A stretch of DNA of 24,895 nucleotides, from assembly GCA_964410505.1 (NCBI GenBank), contig CAYPGR010000012.1:1-24895 (forward strand), given 5' to 3'. The notes below the pieces were generated by a model. It was not told the DNA's origin. It did not search any database and saw only the letters and a list, made by a program, of their open reading frames with translations. The DNA is from UBA1361 sp041656375. GTDB taxonomy: Bacteria; Bacillota_I; Bacilli_A; RFN20; CAG-826. The position numbers were made by a program, and so were the translations under genes. Shown here one piece after another: positions 1 through 7,820 of this stretch. Numbering within the stretch: position 1 is the stretch's first letter; each line of letters opens with the position of its first letter.

Positions 1-1
1 A

Positions 2-64
2 ATTTTCAAAATTGCCACTTTAGTTAATAACGGATATTACTATGTCTATTTACGTAAATGTTAG
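2..64 (+). CDS. possible C-terminal end of a protein entering from the left
   Basis: From base 2 one plus-strand frame stays open for 20 codons and ends in TAG at 62-64. The short product reads like a protein end (it contains VNNGYYYVYLRKC). It would converge on frr, and the frr terminator hairpin at 106-125 would lie between them. The stretch is too short to identify a family, and a chance open frame of this length is common in AT-rich DNA, so this is only a possibility. The remainder of 1-100 shows no other feature. Confidence 0.25.
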   Translation: MFKIATLVNNGYYYVYLRKC

Positions 65-100
65 AGTTTTTTGTCGCTCACGGAAAAATGTCGATGATAT

Positions 101-125
101 AAAAAAAACAGGCCGGAGCCTGTTT
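101..125 (-). terminator. intrinsic terminator of the rpsB-tsf-pyrH-frr operon
   Basis: Plus-strand bases 106-125 form an inverted repeat AAACAGGC-CGGA-GCCTGTTT. Read on the minus strand the stem is followed by a run of eight T (101-108). It starts 19 bases downstream of the frr stop codon, the expected place for an operon end. Confidence 0.85.
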
Positions 126-143
126 CGTTATCAGGTGATTTGA

Positions 144-689
144 CTAGACGGTGAGAATTTCGTTTTCCTTATGTTTGAGCATGTCGTCACAAATTTTAAC
201 ATACTCATCGGTCACTTTTTGAACGGCTTCCTCAGCGCGTTTGACCTCATCTTCGGTTAAGGTCTTATCCGCTTTAATATTCGTGTTCGCATCACGTCGA
301 ATGTTGCGAATCGCAATTTTAGTGTCTTCACTAAATTTTTTGGCTTGTTTCACTAAATCGCGACGCCGATCTTCGGTGAGTGGCGGCAGGATTAAACGAA
401 TGGTGTCGCCATCGTTTTGGGGATTAATGCCTAATGTTGAGGCGTTGATGGCTGCAATAATTGCTTTGACATCGCCTTTATCATACGGTTTAATCAAAAG
501 TTGTCGTGGTTCAGGAACGGTAATCGAACTAATTTGATTAATAGGCATTTTTTCACCATAATAATCACATTCAATCCGTTCTAGTAAAGCAGCGCTTGCC
601 CGACCCGTACGTAGGGTCGCAAATTGGTGTTTTAAGTTTTCGACTGATTTTTCCATCCGCTCTTCAGCGAATAATGCATATTCATCCAT
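144..689 (-). CDS. frr: ribosome recycling factor
   Basis: RRF acts with EF-G and IF3 to split the post-termination ribosome. The 181-residue product has normal length (about 185) and the family signature near the N terminus, TLRTGRAS at about residues 26-33, followed by the alternating domain II segment (PINQISSITVPEPRQLLIKPYDK) and the C-terminal long helices of domain I. It is the last gene of the rpsB-tsf-pyrH-frr unit. Its ATG overlaps the TAA of pyrH by one base (TAATG at 691-687), so translation is probably coupled; GAGAGG upstream within pyrH can serve as ribosome binding site. A terminator follows at 101-125. Confidence 0.98.
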   Translation of the reverse strand: MDEYALFAEERMEKSVENLKHQFATLRTGRASAALLERIECDYYGEKMPINQISSITVPEPRQLLIKPYDKGDVKAIIAAINASTLGINPQNDGDTIRLILPPLTEDRRRDLVKQAKKFSEDTKIAIRNIRRDANTNIKADKTLTEDEVKRAEEAVQKVTDEYVKICDDMLKHKENEILTV

Positions 690-1414
690 TAATGTGTACC
701 TCTCGTAATTATTGTACCAATTTCCATGTGTTCTTCAAGCGGTTCAAACTCTAAAACTTCTTTCATCCCAATCACAAAGGTGTGTATCTTCGTGTTTTTT
801 AAGACTTCGAGGCAGCTTAGATCCATCGCTTCAATTTTGATATCAAGGAGTTCTTGGTAGGTGGCTTGGGCAATCCGCTCCGCGTCTTGGTAAACCAACG
901 GATTCTTTGTATAAAGGGCGTCAACGCCATCTTTGACCATAATGATTAAATCCGCGTCAATATCGACCGCCCGTAAGGCTGCGCCTGTATCCGTGGTAAA
1001 GAACGGTTTTCCTGTGCCGCCACCAAAAATCACAACTTTGCCTTCGCTTAAATGCTTCTTCGCTAGTTCAGGCGATGTTTTCGGGGCCAGGCCTTCAACT
1101 TCAAAGGAGTTTAAGACCACCGAATCAAGGCCGTGGTGTGAAAAGAAATCTTTGAGGGCAAGGGCGTTAATAAAGGTGGCCGTCATGCCCATGTAGTCCG
1201 CCGCTGCAGGGTCAAAACCAATGAGTTTAGCGTTTTTTCCGCGCCAAATATTGCCAGCCCCAACGACAATGGCAACTTCCATCTTATTGTGAAAATGAAA
1301 GGATTTCACAAAGTTGACAATTGCATTTAAAACCGTCGGGTCATAAATGCCATGTTCTTTATTTGCTGCGAGAGCTTCGCCACTTAATTTGATTAAAACG
1401 CGTTTATAGGTCAT
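689..1414 (-). CDS. pyrH: UMP kinase
   Basis: UMP kinase converts UMP to UDP in pyrimidine nucleotide synthesis. The 241-residue product is of standard length (240 in B. subtilis) and belongs to the amino acid kinase fold: N-terminal RVLIKLSGEAL, VVGAGNIWRG near residue 57, FGGGTGKPFFTTDTGAALRA around 135-155, and a nucleotide-binding DADLIIMVKDGVDALYTKNP segment. I start it at ATG 1414, which has GGAGGG just upstream (1423-1418). A longer frame from GTG 1435 would begin inside the terminator hairpin at 1429-1448 and has no family support. The gene has no room for its own promoter behind that hairpin, so it depends on read-through from tsf or a promoter inside tsf. Confidence 0.98.
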   Translation of the reverse strand: MTYKRVLIKLSGEALAANKEHGIYDPTVLNAIVNFVKSFHFHNKMEVAIVVGAGNIWRGKNAKLIGFDPAAADYMGMTATFINALALKDFFSHHGLDSVVLNSFEVEGLAPKTSPELAKKHLSEGKVVIFGGGTGKPFFTTDTGAALRAVDIDADLIIMVKDGVDALYTKNPLVYQDAERIAQATYQELLDIKIEAMDLSCLEVLKNTKIHTFVIGMKEVLEFEPLEEHMEIGTIITRGTH

Positions 1415-1425
1415 ATTCCCTCCAC

Positions 1426-1448
1426 AAAAAAACACCCGAAGGTGTTTT
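1426..1448 (-). terminator. hairpin terminator/attenuator between tsf and pyrH
   Basis: Bases 1429-1448 form an eight-base-pair stem AAAACACC / GGTGTTTT. On the RNA the loop is UUCG, an exceptionally stable tetraloop, and seven U follow (1432-1426). It lies 15 bases after the tsf stop and its U-run ends only a few bases before the pyrH ribosome binding site. It probably terminates part of the transcripts of rpsB-tsf and lets the rest continue into pyrH-frr. Confidence 0.8.
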
Positions 1449-1462
1449 AATTTGTTTGTTAA

Positions 1463-2320
1463 TTATTTAATTTGACCAAGTACTTCGCTCGCAAAGTCTT
1501 CTTGGCGCTTTTCAATTCCTTCACCAACTTGGAATCGCACAAACTTAAGCACTTTATTTCCTTTTTCTTTAAGAACGGCTTCGACTTTTTTGGAATCATC
1601 CATTAAGTAAGTTTGATCAGCGAGCACTAAGTCACTGAAGTGTTTCTTGATTTTGCCTTCAAGAATCTTTTCAAGCATGGCAAGTGGTTTGTCCGCTAAC
1701 TTTGGATCGTTTTTGGCAAGTTCAAGTTGAATATGCTTTTCGTGATCGTATTCGTCTTGTTTGATATCGGCAGAGGTAATGTAGCTTGGGTTATTGGCAG
1801 CGACATGCATCGCTAAACCATGGGCTAATTCTTGATCCGCTTTTTCAAGGACCACAAGGGTCGCAATCTTGCCACCCATGTGGATGTAAGATGCGGCGTT
1901 CGCACCGGCTTCGACAACGTCAAAGCGACGGAATGAAAGTTTTTCGCCAATTTTGACAGTGGCGGAAACGATAAGTGGTTCGATAAGCGCATCGGCAGCT
2001 TCTTTGGTTGCTGGTTTGTTCGCTAAGATAACGTCAAGCACTTCTTCGACTAAATCTTTAAAGGCATCGCCACGGCTGACAAAGTCAGTTTCGCTGTTGA
2101 CTTCAACAATAGCGGCAACACCGTTTGCCACTTTGGCAAAGGCAAGCCCTTCGGCAGCAATCCGACCACTTTTCTTAGCAGCGGTTGTAATACCTTTTTC
2201 ACGAAGCCAGTCTTTGGCTTTTTCAACATCTTCGCCGTTTTCTTGGAGTGCTTTTTTGCAGTCCATCATCCCGGCACCGGTTAATTCACGTAATTCTTTA
2301 ATTTTTTCAATGAGGGTCAT
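1463..2320 (-). CDS. tsf: translation elongation factor Ts
   Basis: EF-Ts exchanges GDP for GTP on EF-Tu. The 285-residue product shows the N-terminal UBA-like domain (IKELRELTGAGMMDCKKAL, residues 7-25), the core motif with TDFVSRGDAF near residues 78-87 that contacts EF-Tu, and the HVAANNPSY segment around 168. Length fits Gram-positive EF-Ts (about 290). AAGGAG lies seven bases before the ATG, just ahead of the rpsB stop, so tsf is translated from the rpsB-tsf mRNA. A strong hairpin follows before pyrH, which would keep EF-Ts output above that of PyrH and RRF. Confidence 0.98.
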   Translation of the reverse strand: MTLIEKIKELRELTGAGMMDCKKALQENGEDVEKAKDWLREKGITTAAKKSGRIAAEGLAFAKVANGVAAIVEVNSETDFVSRGDAFKDLVEEVLDVILANKPATKEAADALIEPLIVSATVKIGEKLSFRRFDVVEAGANAASYIHMGGKIATLVVLEKADQELAHGLAMHVAANNPSYITSADIKQDEYDHEKHIQLELAKNDPKLADKPLAMLEKILEGKIKKHFSDLVLADQTYLMDDSKKVEAVLKEKGNKVLKFVRFQVGEGIEKRQEDFASEVLGQIK

Positions 2321-2323
2321 TTA

Positions 2324-3298
2324 TTATTCTCCTTCTGTTGGTTTCACAACTGGCGCTTCGGCTGGTTTGGCTTCTGGCGCTCTTTTTGCTCTTGGTTTAT
2401 CGCTATATGGGGTACGGACTTTCCGTGGGCCACGATCGCCATCTTGACGTGGTTGACGTTGACGGGGTTCGTTATGTTTAAGCGCTTCTTCAAGGGTTTC
2501 GGTATCTGGTTCTAAGTCTTTGGTGTAAGCAAGAACAGGGATGCCGCCTTTTGCTTCAACAATTGCATCAGCGAATAATTGGAGCATTAATTGGACGGTT
2601 TTGGTTGCATCATCATTACTTGGGATAATGTAGTCAAGTAAGTCTGGGTTGCAGTTGGTATCGGCAAGACCGAAGACTGGAATGCCAAGACTTCTTGCTT
2701 CACGAATAGCGTTGACTTCGTCAATGCTTGAAACGATAAAGATGGCTTCTGGGGTTTTGCGCATTTCTTTGATACCTTCAAAGTTTTCGCTTAACCGTTT
2801 CATTTCTTTACGAATGAGAATGGCTTCTTTTTTCGTTAAACGATCAAGGACCCCTTCGGCGTCTTGCATTTCAAGGTCTCTTAAGTATTTGACACGGCTG
2901 GAAATGGTTTTGAAGTTCGTTAAGGTACCACCTAACCAACGGTTATTCATGTAGAATGAACCACTTCTTTCCGCTTCGATTTTTACAAATTCAGCATGTT
3001 GTTTACGGGTGCCGACGAATAAGACTTTACCGCCACGAGTGACAATTTCACGTAAGGCAGCGTAAGCTTCTTCAATTTTGCCCATGCTTTTTTCTAAGTC
3101 AATAATATGGACATTGTTGCGGGAACCATAGATGTATGGTTTCATTTTTGGGTTCCATAATTTGGTTTGATGGCCAAAGTGTGCCCCTGCTTCTAATAAT
3201 TTCTTCATGGTAATGACTGGACGATTTTCGTCAGGTAAGACATCCGCCATGGTTGGTTCAGCGCTTTCTGCGCCTAATACGATTTTTTCTTCACTCAT
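2324..3298 (-). CDS. rpsB: 30S ribosomal protein S2, extended at both ends
   Basis: S2 is a late-assembling protein of the small subunit near S1 and the neck. The conserved core begins at about residue 28 (VITMKKLLEAGAHFGHQT), with MKPYIYGSRNNVHIIDL and RWLGGTLTNF following. I start at ATG 3298 because AAGGAGG sits eight bases upstream; a longer frame from GTG 3328 has no support. The protein is 324 residues, against about 245 for B. subtilis. The excess is an acidic N-terminal arm of about 27 residues and a C-terminal tail of about 65 residues after the core (IVEAKGG), rich in Pro, Arg, Lys, Ala and Glu. It is the first gene of rpsB-tsf-pyrH-frr, with its own promoter at 3407-3438. Confidence 0.97.
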   Translation of the reverse strand: MSEEKIVLGAESAEPTMADVLPDENRPVITMKKLLEAGAHFGHQTKLWNPKMKPYIYGSRNNVHIIDLEKSMGKIEEAYAALREIVTRGGKVLFVGTRKQHAEFVKIEAERSGSFYMNNRWLGGTLTNFKTISSRVKYLRDLEMQDAEGVLDRLTKKEAILIRKEMKRLSENFEGIKEMRKTPEAIFIVSSIDEVNAIREARSLGIPVFGLADTNCNPDLLDYIIPSNDDATKTVQLMLQLFADAIVEAKGGIPVLAYTKDLEPDTETLEEALKHNEPRQRQPRQDGDRGPRKVRTPYSDKPRAKRAPEAKPAEAPVVKPTEGE

Positions 3299-3406
3299 TT
3301 GTTGAGCCTCCTTTTGTTTTTCCTCCACATCTTCGAACCTAATCCCTACAAAGTAGAACCGGACGAGGAATTCAATGTGTGCGTATTAACCCGATTTCGG
3401 GCCGGT
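3299..3406 (-). promoter_or_regulatory. rpsB leader with 5'-terminal hairpin
   Basis: From the predicted start near 3400-3403 to the ATG the leader is about 100 bases. It opens with a perfect inverted repeat CCCGATTTCGGG (3390-3401), which would form a hairpin at the very 5' end of the mRNA, and ends with the ribosome binding site AAGGAGG. S2 autoregulates its mRNA in other bacteria; a regulatory leader here is inference, and I cannot match it to a defined RNA family by eye. Confidence 0.35.
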
Positions 3407-3438
3407 ATTATATTACCATAGGTAAAGGCTTTAGGCAA
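3407..3438 (-). promoter_or_regulatory. promoter of rpsB operon
   Basis: On the minus strand TTGCCT (3438-3433) is separated by 17 bases from TAATAT (3415-3410), and a perfect TATAAT overlaps at 3412-3407. Either -10 places the start near 3400-3403. There is no terminator between xerC and this promoter, so read-through from xerC is also possible. Confidence 0.6.
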
Positions 3439-3463
3439 CTATTTGTCTTATATCGAAATAAAA

Positions 3464-4372
3464 CTACTTCTTTTTAGCGCGGGGATGGCTTGTATGATAG
3501 GTTTCAAGCACTTTTTCTTCACTAATATGGGTGTAGATTTGCGTGGTATTAAGCGACTCATGGCCTAAAAGTTCTTGAATGACCCGAAGGTCGGCCCCTT
3601 TATCGAGCAGATTGGTGGCGAATGAATGACGGAATAAATGGGGATGGAGTTTTAGATATTCTCCCGTTTTCTTTTCAATCGAAAGGAGAATATAGCGGAG
3701 GCCTTGAATCGTTAATTTCCCGCCTTGGGCATTAAGGAAGAGGGCACTCGTTGGTTGGCTACTACGTCGTTTGCTTAAAAGCACTTTCCGCTGGTTATTC
3801 AAATAATCTTTTAGTAATTGTTGGACATGAGGGGTAAAAGGGACCATCCGTTCTTTATTTCCTTTTCCAAGTACGAGAATAAAACGTTCATTGAGGTTAA
3901 ATGACTGAAGGGTCATATTGACCACTTCACTCGCACGGAGGCCAGTCGCGAATAAGAACTCTAAAATAAGTTGATCCCGGTCCTTTAATAAATCGGTACG
4001 GCGCTTATTTGCCTCAAAGATCAAGTTAATTTCTTCTTCATACAACACGCGAGGTAACTTTTGGGCGGCTTTAGGGCTCACGACCAGTAAAAATGGGTTT
4101 TCACTCACATAATTCTTACTTTCTAAGAAGGTGTAATAATGCCGTAAACTCGCGATTTTGCGCTTCAAGCTTTTCTTATCAAGCAAAGCCTCTATTTGGT
4201 CTTTCATAAAGAGTCTAATATCATACTTGGTGACCTTATCATCAAGGATATTTTGCTTGAGTAAAAACGTATAAAACGATTCAATATCGCCTACATAAGC
4301 ACTAATGGTATGGATTGAAAAGCGTCTTTCATAGGTTAAGTAATCTTTAAATTCTTGTAACGTTCTATTCAT
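3464..4372 (-). CDS. xerC: tyrosine recombinase XerC/XerD type
   Basis: Site-specific recombinase of the integrase family, most likely resolving chromosome dimers at dif with a partner Xer protein. The 302-residue product has the SAM-like N-terminal domain (to about 105) and a catalytic domain with all residues visible: Arg146 (ATGLRASE), a Lys in the GKGNKERMVPF hairpin near 170, His245-x-x-Arg248 (HLFRH), His271 (LGHESL) and nucleophile Tyr280 (TTQIYTH). I start at ATG 4372, which overlaps the end of trmFO by eight bases (ATGAATAG), so the two are translationally coupled; a TTG one codon earlier is less likely. The trmFO-xerC pair, followed by rpsB, matches the B. subtilis codV neighbourhood but hslV, hslU and codY are absent. 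XerC or XerD role cannot be settled from one gene. Confidence 0.93.
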   Translation of the reverse strand: MNRTLQEFKDYLTYERRFSIHTISAYVGDIESFYTFLLKQNILDDKVTKYDIRLFMKDQIEALLDKKSLKRKIASLRHYYTFLESKNYVSENPFLLVVSPKAAQKLPRVLYEEEINLIFEANKRRTDLLKDRDQLILEFLFATGLRASEVVNMTLQSFNLNERFILVLGKGNKERMVPFTPHVQQLLKDYLNNQRKVLLSKRRSSQPTSALFLNAQGGKLTIQGLRYILLSIEKKTGEYLKLHPHLFRHSFATNLLDKGADLRVIQELLGHESLNTTQIYTHISEEKVLETYHTSHPRAKKK

Positions 4373-5648
4373 CAAGAGCCTCTTTAAACGTTTTTGTTAA
4401 ATTAAGGGCCGCTGCAGAAATCTCTTCACGATTATGCTTGGTTGCACCTGGAAAAATGCCAAAATTAGCATTCATCGGGGCAAAGTTTAGGGGATTAGCA
4501 TGGACGATATAATGCATCAAGTTACCGAGCATGGTTCCTTGTGGATAGGGTTTCTTGATAGCTTTACTTTTTAGAAAAATTTGAAGCGCCACGTAAAGAC
4601 CGCTCGCCGCACTTTCAACATAACCTTCGACGCCGCTTAATTGTCCCGCAATGTAAATATTAGGATCGTTTTTTAGAGACATGTCGATGTTTAAGACACG
4701 CGGCGCATTAACGTAAGTGTTGCGGTGCATTAAACCATAACGAACAAACTCTGCGTTTTCTAAACCAGGAATAAGCCGAAAAACGCGTCGTTGTTCTGGA
4801 TAAGTTAAATTAGTTTGAAAACCGACCATGTTAAACAATGTGCCAATCACATTATCTTGTCGTAATTGTAAAACCGCATAAGGTCGGTGATTTTCGTCCC
4901 GTCTTAATCCCCGTGGCTTAAGTGGTCCAAATCTTAAGGTATCTTTCCCTCTTTTGGCCATCACTTCAACTGGCATACAACCATCAAAATAGGCGGTATC
5001 CATTTCACGAATGGGTGCTAGTTTAGCCTCAATCAGTTCTTGATAGAAGCGTTCATATTCTTCTTTTGTGAATGGTAAATTCAAATACGCATCATCGCCT
5101 TGTTCATACCGTGATTTAAAGTAGGCGATGTCCATATTAATAGACTCTTTTTCGATAATAGGGGCACTTGCATCGAAAAAACTTAAAAAGTTTTCGCCAA
5201 TCTTTGACGCCAAAACTTTAGTTAAGTTTGCACTCGTAAGGGGCCCACTCGCAATAATGAGGAGCGCGTCGCTTGGTAAAGTAGTCACTTCTTCATAAAT
5301 GATTTCAATATTGGGATGCCTCGATAATAGGGTTGTGACCTCATCACTAAATGCTTCGCGATCGACACAAAGGGCATTACCTCCTGGTAATTCACTCTCA
5401 CTTGCGACCTTGATGAGGAGGCTATCCCACACTGTCATTTCGGCCTTTAGTAAGCCGCACGCATTCGTTAATTCTTTGCTTTTTAGTGAGTTTGAACACA
5501 CGAGTTCGCCTAATTTACCGGTATGATGTGCCCCGGTTTCAACCGTCGGACGCATTTCATAAAGACGGACTTTAAAGCCATGATTGGCTAAGAAAAAAGC
5601 CGCCTCACTACCTGCTAACCCACCACCAATAATATTCACTTTTTGCAT
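4365..5648 (-). CDS. trmFO: methylenetetrahydrofolate-tRNA-(uracil-5-)-methyltransferase
   Basis: Folate- and FAD-dependent enzyme that makes 5-methyluridine at position 54 of tRNA. The 427-residue product has the N-terminal FAD-binding motif GGGLAGSEAA (residues 8-17) and both cysteines used in catalysis by the family, Cys51 (GELVCSNSLKS) and Cys224 (FDGCMPVE). The C-terminal part contains GQLSGVEGYVESAASG, typical of the GidA-like fold. No Shine-Dalgarno sequence precedes the ATG; instead TATAAT lies exactly six bases before it (5660-5655), implying a leaderless transcript. The gene starts a two-gene unit with xerC, right after the topA terminator. Confidence 0.97.
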   Translation of the reverse strand: MQKVNIIGGGLAGSEAAFFLANHGFKVRLYEMRPTVETGAHHTGKLGELVCSNSLKSKELTNACGLLKAEMTVWDSLLIKVASESELPGGNALCVDREAFSDEVTTLLSRHPNIEIIYEEVTTLPSDALLIIASGPLTSANLTKVLASKIGENFLSFFDASAPIIEKESINMDIAYFKSRYEQGDDAYLNLPFTKEEYERFYQELIEAKLAPIREMDTAYFDGCMPVEVMAKRGKDTLRFGPLKPRGLRRDENHRPYAVLQLRQDNVIGTLFNMVGFQTNLTYPEQRRVFRLIPGLENAEFVRYGLMHRNTYVNAPRVLNIDMSLKNDPNIYIAGQLSGVEGYVESAASGLYVALQIFLKSKAIKKPYPQGTMLGNLMHYIVHANPLNFAPMNANFGIFPGATKHNREEISAAALNLTKTFKEALDE

Positions 5649-5654
5649 AACTAA

Positions 5655-5660
5655 ATTATA
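5655..5660 (-). promoter_or_regulatory. leaderless promoter of trmFO-xerC
   Basis: Minus-strand TGATATAAT is an extended -10 (TG-N-TATAAT); six bases (TTAGTT) separate it from the trmFO ATG at 5648. With the usual -10 to +1 distance the first transcribed base is the A of ATG. I see no good -35 at the expected distance and no ribosome binding site. Same layout as lepB and rimM. Confidence 0.65.
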
Positions 5661-5707
5661 TCAAAAATAGGGGTCCTCTTCCGTTTCGACATTTATCTAG
5701 AAGGATG

Positions 5708-5739
5708 AAAAAAAGTCCTTCCCTAGTTAGGAAGAACTT
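5708..5739 (-). terminator. intrinsic terminator of topA
   Basis: A ten-base-pair stem (AAGTCCTTCC 5713-5722 with GGAAGAACTT 5730-5739, one G-U pair in the RNA) with a seven-base loop is followed on the minus strand by seven T (5714-5708). It begins 19 bases past the topA stop and separates topA from trmFO. Confidence 0.88.
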
Positions 5740-5758
5740 ATTTAGTCGATGGCGGCAT

Positions 5759-7711
5759 TTATTTAGAAAATTTGGATTTTCGTAAGGAAAGTGCATAATC
5801 GCAATTTTTATAATCTAAACAGCGAATGTATTTTTGACCACGGGCATCATATCGATAGATGAGGTCAGCGCCACATTTTGGACATTTTTCACCGGTATAT
5901 TCAATAATGCTTTCTATATGTTTACATTTTGGGAAATTCGAACAAGCAATAAACCGCCCAAATTTACCTTCACGGTAGACAAGATCGCCGCCACACTTTG
6001 GACACTCACGACCAACTTTTTCGGGCGCTAGTTTTGGCATGTTCTTGCGGGCACTATCAACTTGTGAACTAAATTCTTGATAAAAAGAAGATAAGAATTC
6101 AACTTTATCACCCTCTCCATTGGCAATTTTATCCAGTTCAAGTTCCATGGCGGCAGTATAATCACTACTGATCAAGTTAGGAAAATATTCACTTAACGCT
6201 TCAATGGAACGCATGCCGAGTTCCGTCGGGGTAATGACACCCTTGGTCGTCGTGACGTATTTCCGTTTCCGCAATGTTTCAATTGTCGGCGCATAAGTTG
6301 ATGGCCGGCCAATCCCAAGTTCTTCCATGGTTTTAATAAGTCGTCCTTCACTAAAGCGGGCCGGTGGTTCAGTAAACTTTTGTTCACTGAGAATATCTAT
6401 TATTTTTAATTCACTACCAACATGCATTTGTGGGAGTTCATTTTCGCTTTTTTCTTCGTATTGGGCATACGCTTTTTTATAACCCGCAAAGACTTGAACG
6501 CTCGAGCTCGCCGTAAAAGTTGTACCTTCACTATTAAACGTATATCGGGTCACGTTTTCTTTACTCGGTTGCATCAAGCTTGCTAACGCTCGGGCGTAAA
6601 TGAGGGAGTAAACATTAAATTCTTCTTTCGATAAAAATCCTTTAATCCGTTCAGGGGTATAGTCTAGATTTGTGGGGCGAATGGCTTCGTGGGCATCCTG
6701 AACATTTTGCTTAGCCTTCCCACGCGTTTGACCACGACCTAAATAATCGCTGCCGAAATGTTTAACAATATGTTGGGAAGCAGCCGCGACAAAGGTTGGC
6801 GAAAGCCTTGTCGAGTCACTACGAATATAGGTGACAAGTCCGGTTTCAACACCATCAATGGCGATCCCTTCATATAGTTTTTGTGCAATTGATGCCGTTC
6901 TTGCAGCAGAATAGCGATATTTCGCCCCAACTTCTTGTTGCAGCGATGAGGTGGTGAAAGGCGGTTTCGGGTTACTTAAACGAATATCTTGTTTGGCTTC
7001 AATGACATAGACTTGGTGGCCAAGTTTGCTAACGATATCGTTTTTCTGGACTTCATTTTTAATGTCCTTGTCACCCGCATAACTTTTTTGGAAATTAATG
7101 GTAAACGGTGTGCCATCATATTCGGTATTAAGTTTAAGGGTCCAATACTCTTCTGGGGTAAAGGCGTTAATATCTTTTTCTTTATCTACAATGAGTTTGA
7201 GAACCGCGCTTTGGACACGCCCGGCACTTTGAACTTTGATTTTACTTTTCAATAGGCCCGATAATTTAAACCCAACAATGCGGTCAAGCATGCGTCGTGT
7301 TTCTTGGGAATTAAAAAGTGCGTAATTAATGGTGCGTGGATTTTCGAGCGCCCCAAGAATACCATCTTTCGTAATCTCATGAAATTCGAGACGTTTGGTG
7401 ACTTTAGGATCTAGTTTTAATAAGTCGGCAATGTGATAGGCAATCGCTTCACCTTCCCGGTCCGGGTCAGTCGCCAGAATCACTTCTGTACTTTCGGCTT
7501 TTGCTTTTTTGAGTTCGTTGGCAACTTTTGATTTGCCTTTATCAAGGATATAATCACCTTTAAAAGTTTTTAAATCAATCCCGAGACTCCCGACGCCTTT
7601 CGTGGACAAGTCAACAAGATGGCCAAAAGAGGCGAGCACTTTATACTCATCACTTAAATAACGTTCAATCGTTTTAATCTTACTAGGGGATTCTACAATT
7701 ACAAGTTTCAC
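5759..7711 (-). CDS. topA: DNA topoisomerase I
   Basis: Type IA topoisomerase that relaxes negative supercoils. The 650-residue product starts with a Toprim domain (MKLVIVESPSK; acidic TDPDREGE at 81-88), has the active-site tyrosine at about residue 295 (GLVTYIRSDSTR), and ends with two four-cysteine zinc ribbons: Cys570/573/590/596 and Cys610/613/631/637. That is fewer zinc motifs and a shorter tail than some homologues (691 residues in B. subtilis), but the enzyme looks complete. The start is GTG at 7711, chosen because AAGGAG lies six bases upstream. It is transcribed alone, from a near-consensus promoter at 7733-7761 to the terminator at 5708-5739. Confidence 0.98.
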   Translation of the reverse strand: MKLVIVESPSKIKTIERYLSDEYKVLASFGHLVDLSTKGVGSLGIDLKTFKGDYILDKGKSKVANELKKAKAESTEVILATDPDREGEAIAYHIADLLKLDPKVTKRLEFHEITKDGILGALENPRTINYALFNSQETRRMLDRIVGFKLSGLLKSKIKVQSAGRVQSAVLKLIVDKEKDINAFTPEEYWTLKLNTEYDGTPFTINFQKSYAGDKDIKNEVQKNDIVSKLGHQVYVIEAKQDIRLSNPKPPFTTSSLQQEVGAKYRYSAARTASIAQKLYEGIAIDGVETGLVTYIRSDSTRLSPTFVAAASQHIVKHFGSDYLGRGQTRGKAKQNVQDAHEAIRPTNLDYTPERIKGFLSKEEFNVYSLIYARALASLMQPSKENVTRYTFNSEGTTFTASSSVQVFAGYKKAYAQYEEKSENELPQMHVGSELKIIDILSEQKFTEPPARFSEGRLIKTMEELGIGRPSTYAPTIETLRKRKYVTTTKGVITPTELGMRSIEALSEYFPNLISSDYTAAMELELDKIANGEGDKVEFLSSFYQEFSSQVDSARKNMPKLAPEKVGRECPKCGGDLVYREGKFGRFIACSNFPKCKHIESIIEYTGEKCPKCGADLIYRYDARGQKYIRCLDYKNCDYALSLRKSKFSK

Positions 7712-7732
7712 AGGTGTCTCCTTCGGTATTAG

Positions 7733-7761
7733 AATATAAAGGGTATTGCCCCAGATGTCAA
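7733..7761 (-). promoter_or_regulatory. promoter of topA
   Basis: Minus strand TTGACA (7761-7756), 17-base spacer, TATATT (7738-7733). This is the best -35/-10 match in the window. The leader would be only about 15 bases and contains AAGGAG. Supercoiling control of topA is usual in bacteria; nothing in the sequence proves it here. Confidence 0.8.
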
Positions 7762-7785
7762 CCTTAAAACTTTTAATAAAATCCC

Positions 7786-7803
7786 TTTATTTATATAAAT
7801 AAA
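7786..7803. repeat. AT-only palindrome between dprA and topA
   Basis: TTTATTTATATAAATAAA is a perfect 18-base inverted repeat 17 bases after the dprA stop and just upstream of the topA -35. A smaller palindrome TTAAAACTTTTAA follows at 7764-7776. It may be a weak terminator of dprA, though it has no clear T-run, or simply bendable AT-rich DNA. Confidence 0.5.
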
Positions 7804-7820
7804 AGAAAATAACGATTTAT

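Noticed and set aside
1415..1435. N-terminal extension of PyrH from GTG 1435
   Set aside because: It starts in the terminator hairpin, adds residues with no family match, and ATG 1414 has GGAGGG in front.
1953..2447. 164-codon open frame on the plus strand across the tsf/rpsB boundary
   Set aside because: It lies opposite two certain ribosomal-operon genes, its product is Ser/Ala/Thr-rich low-complexity as expected for a mirror of coding DNA, and it has no ribosome binding site.
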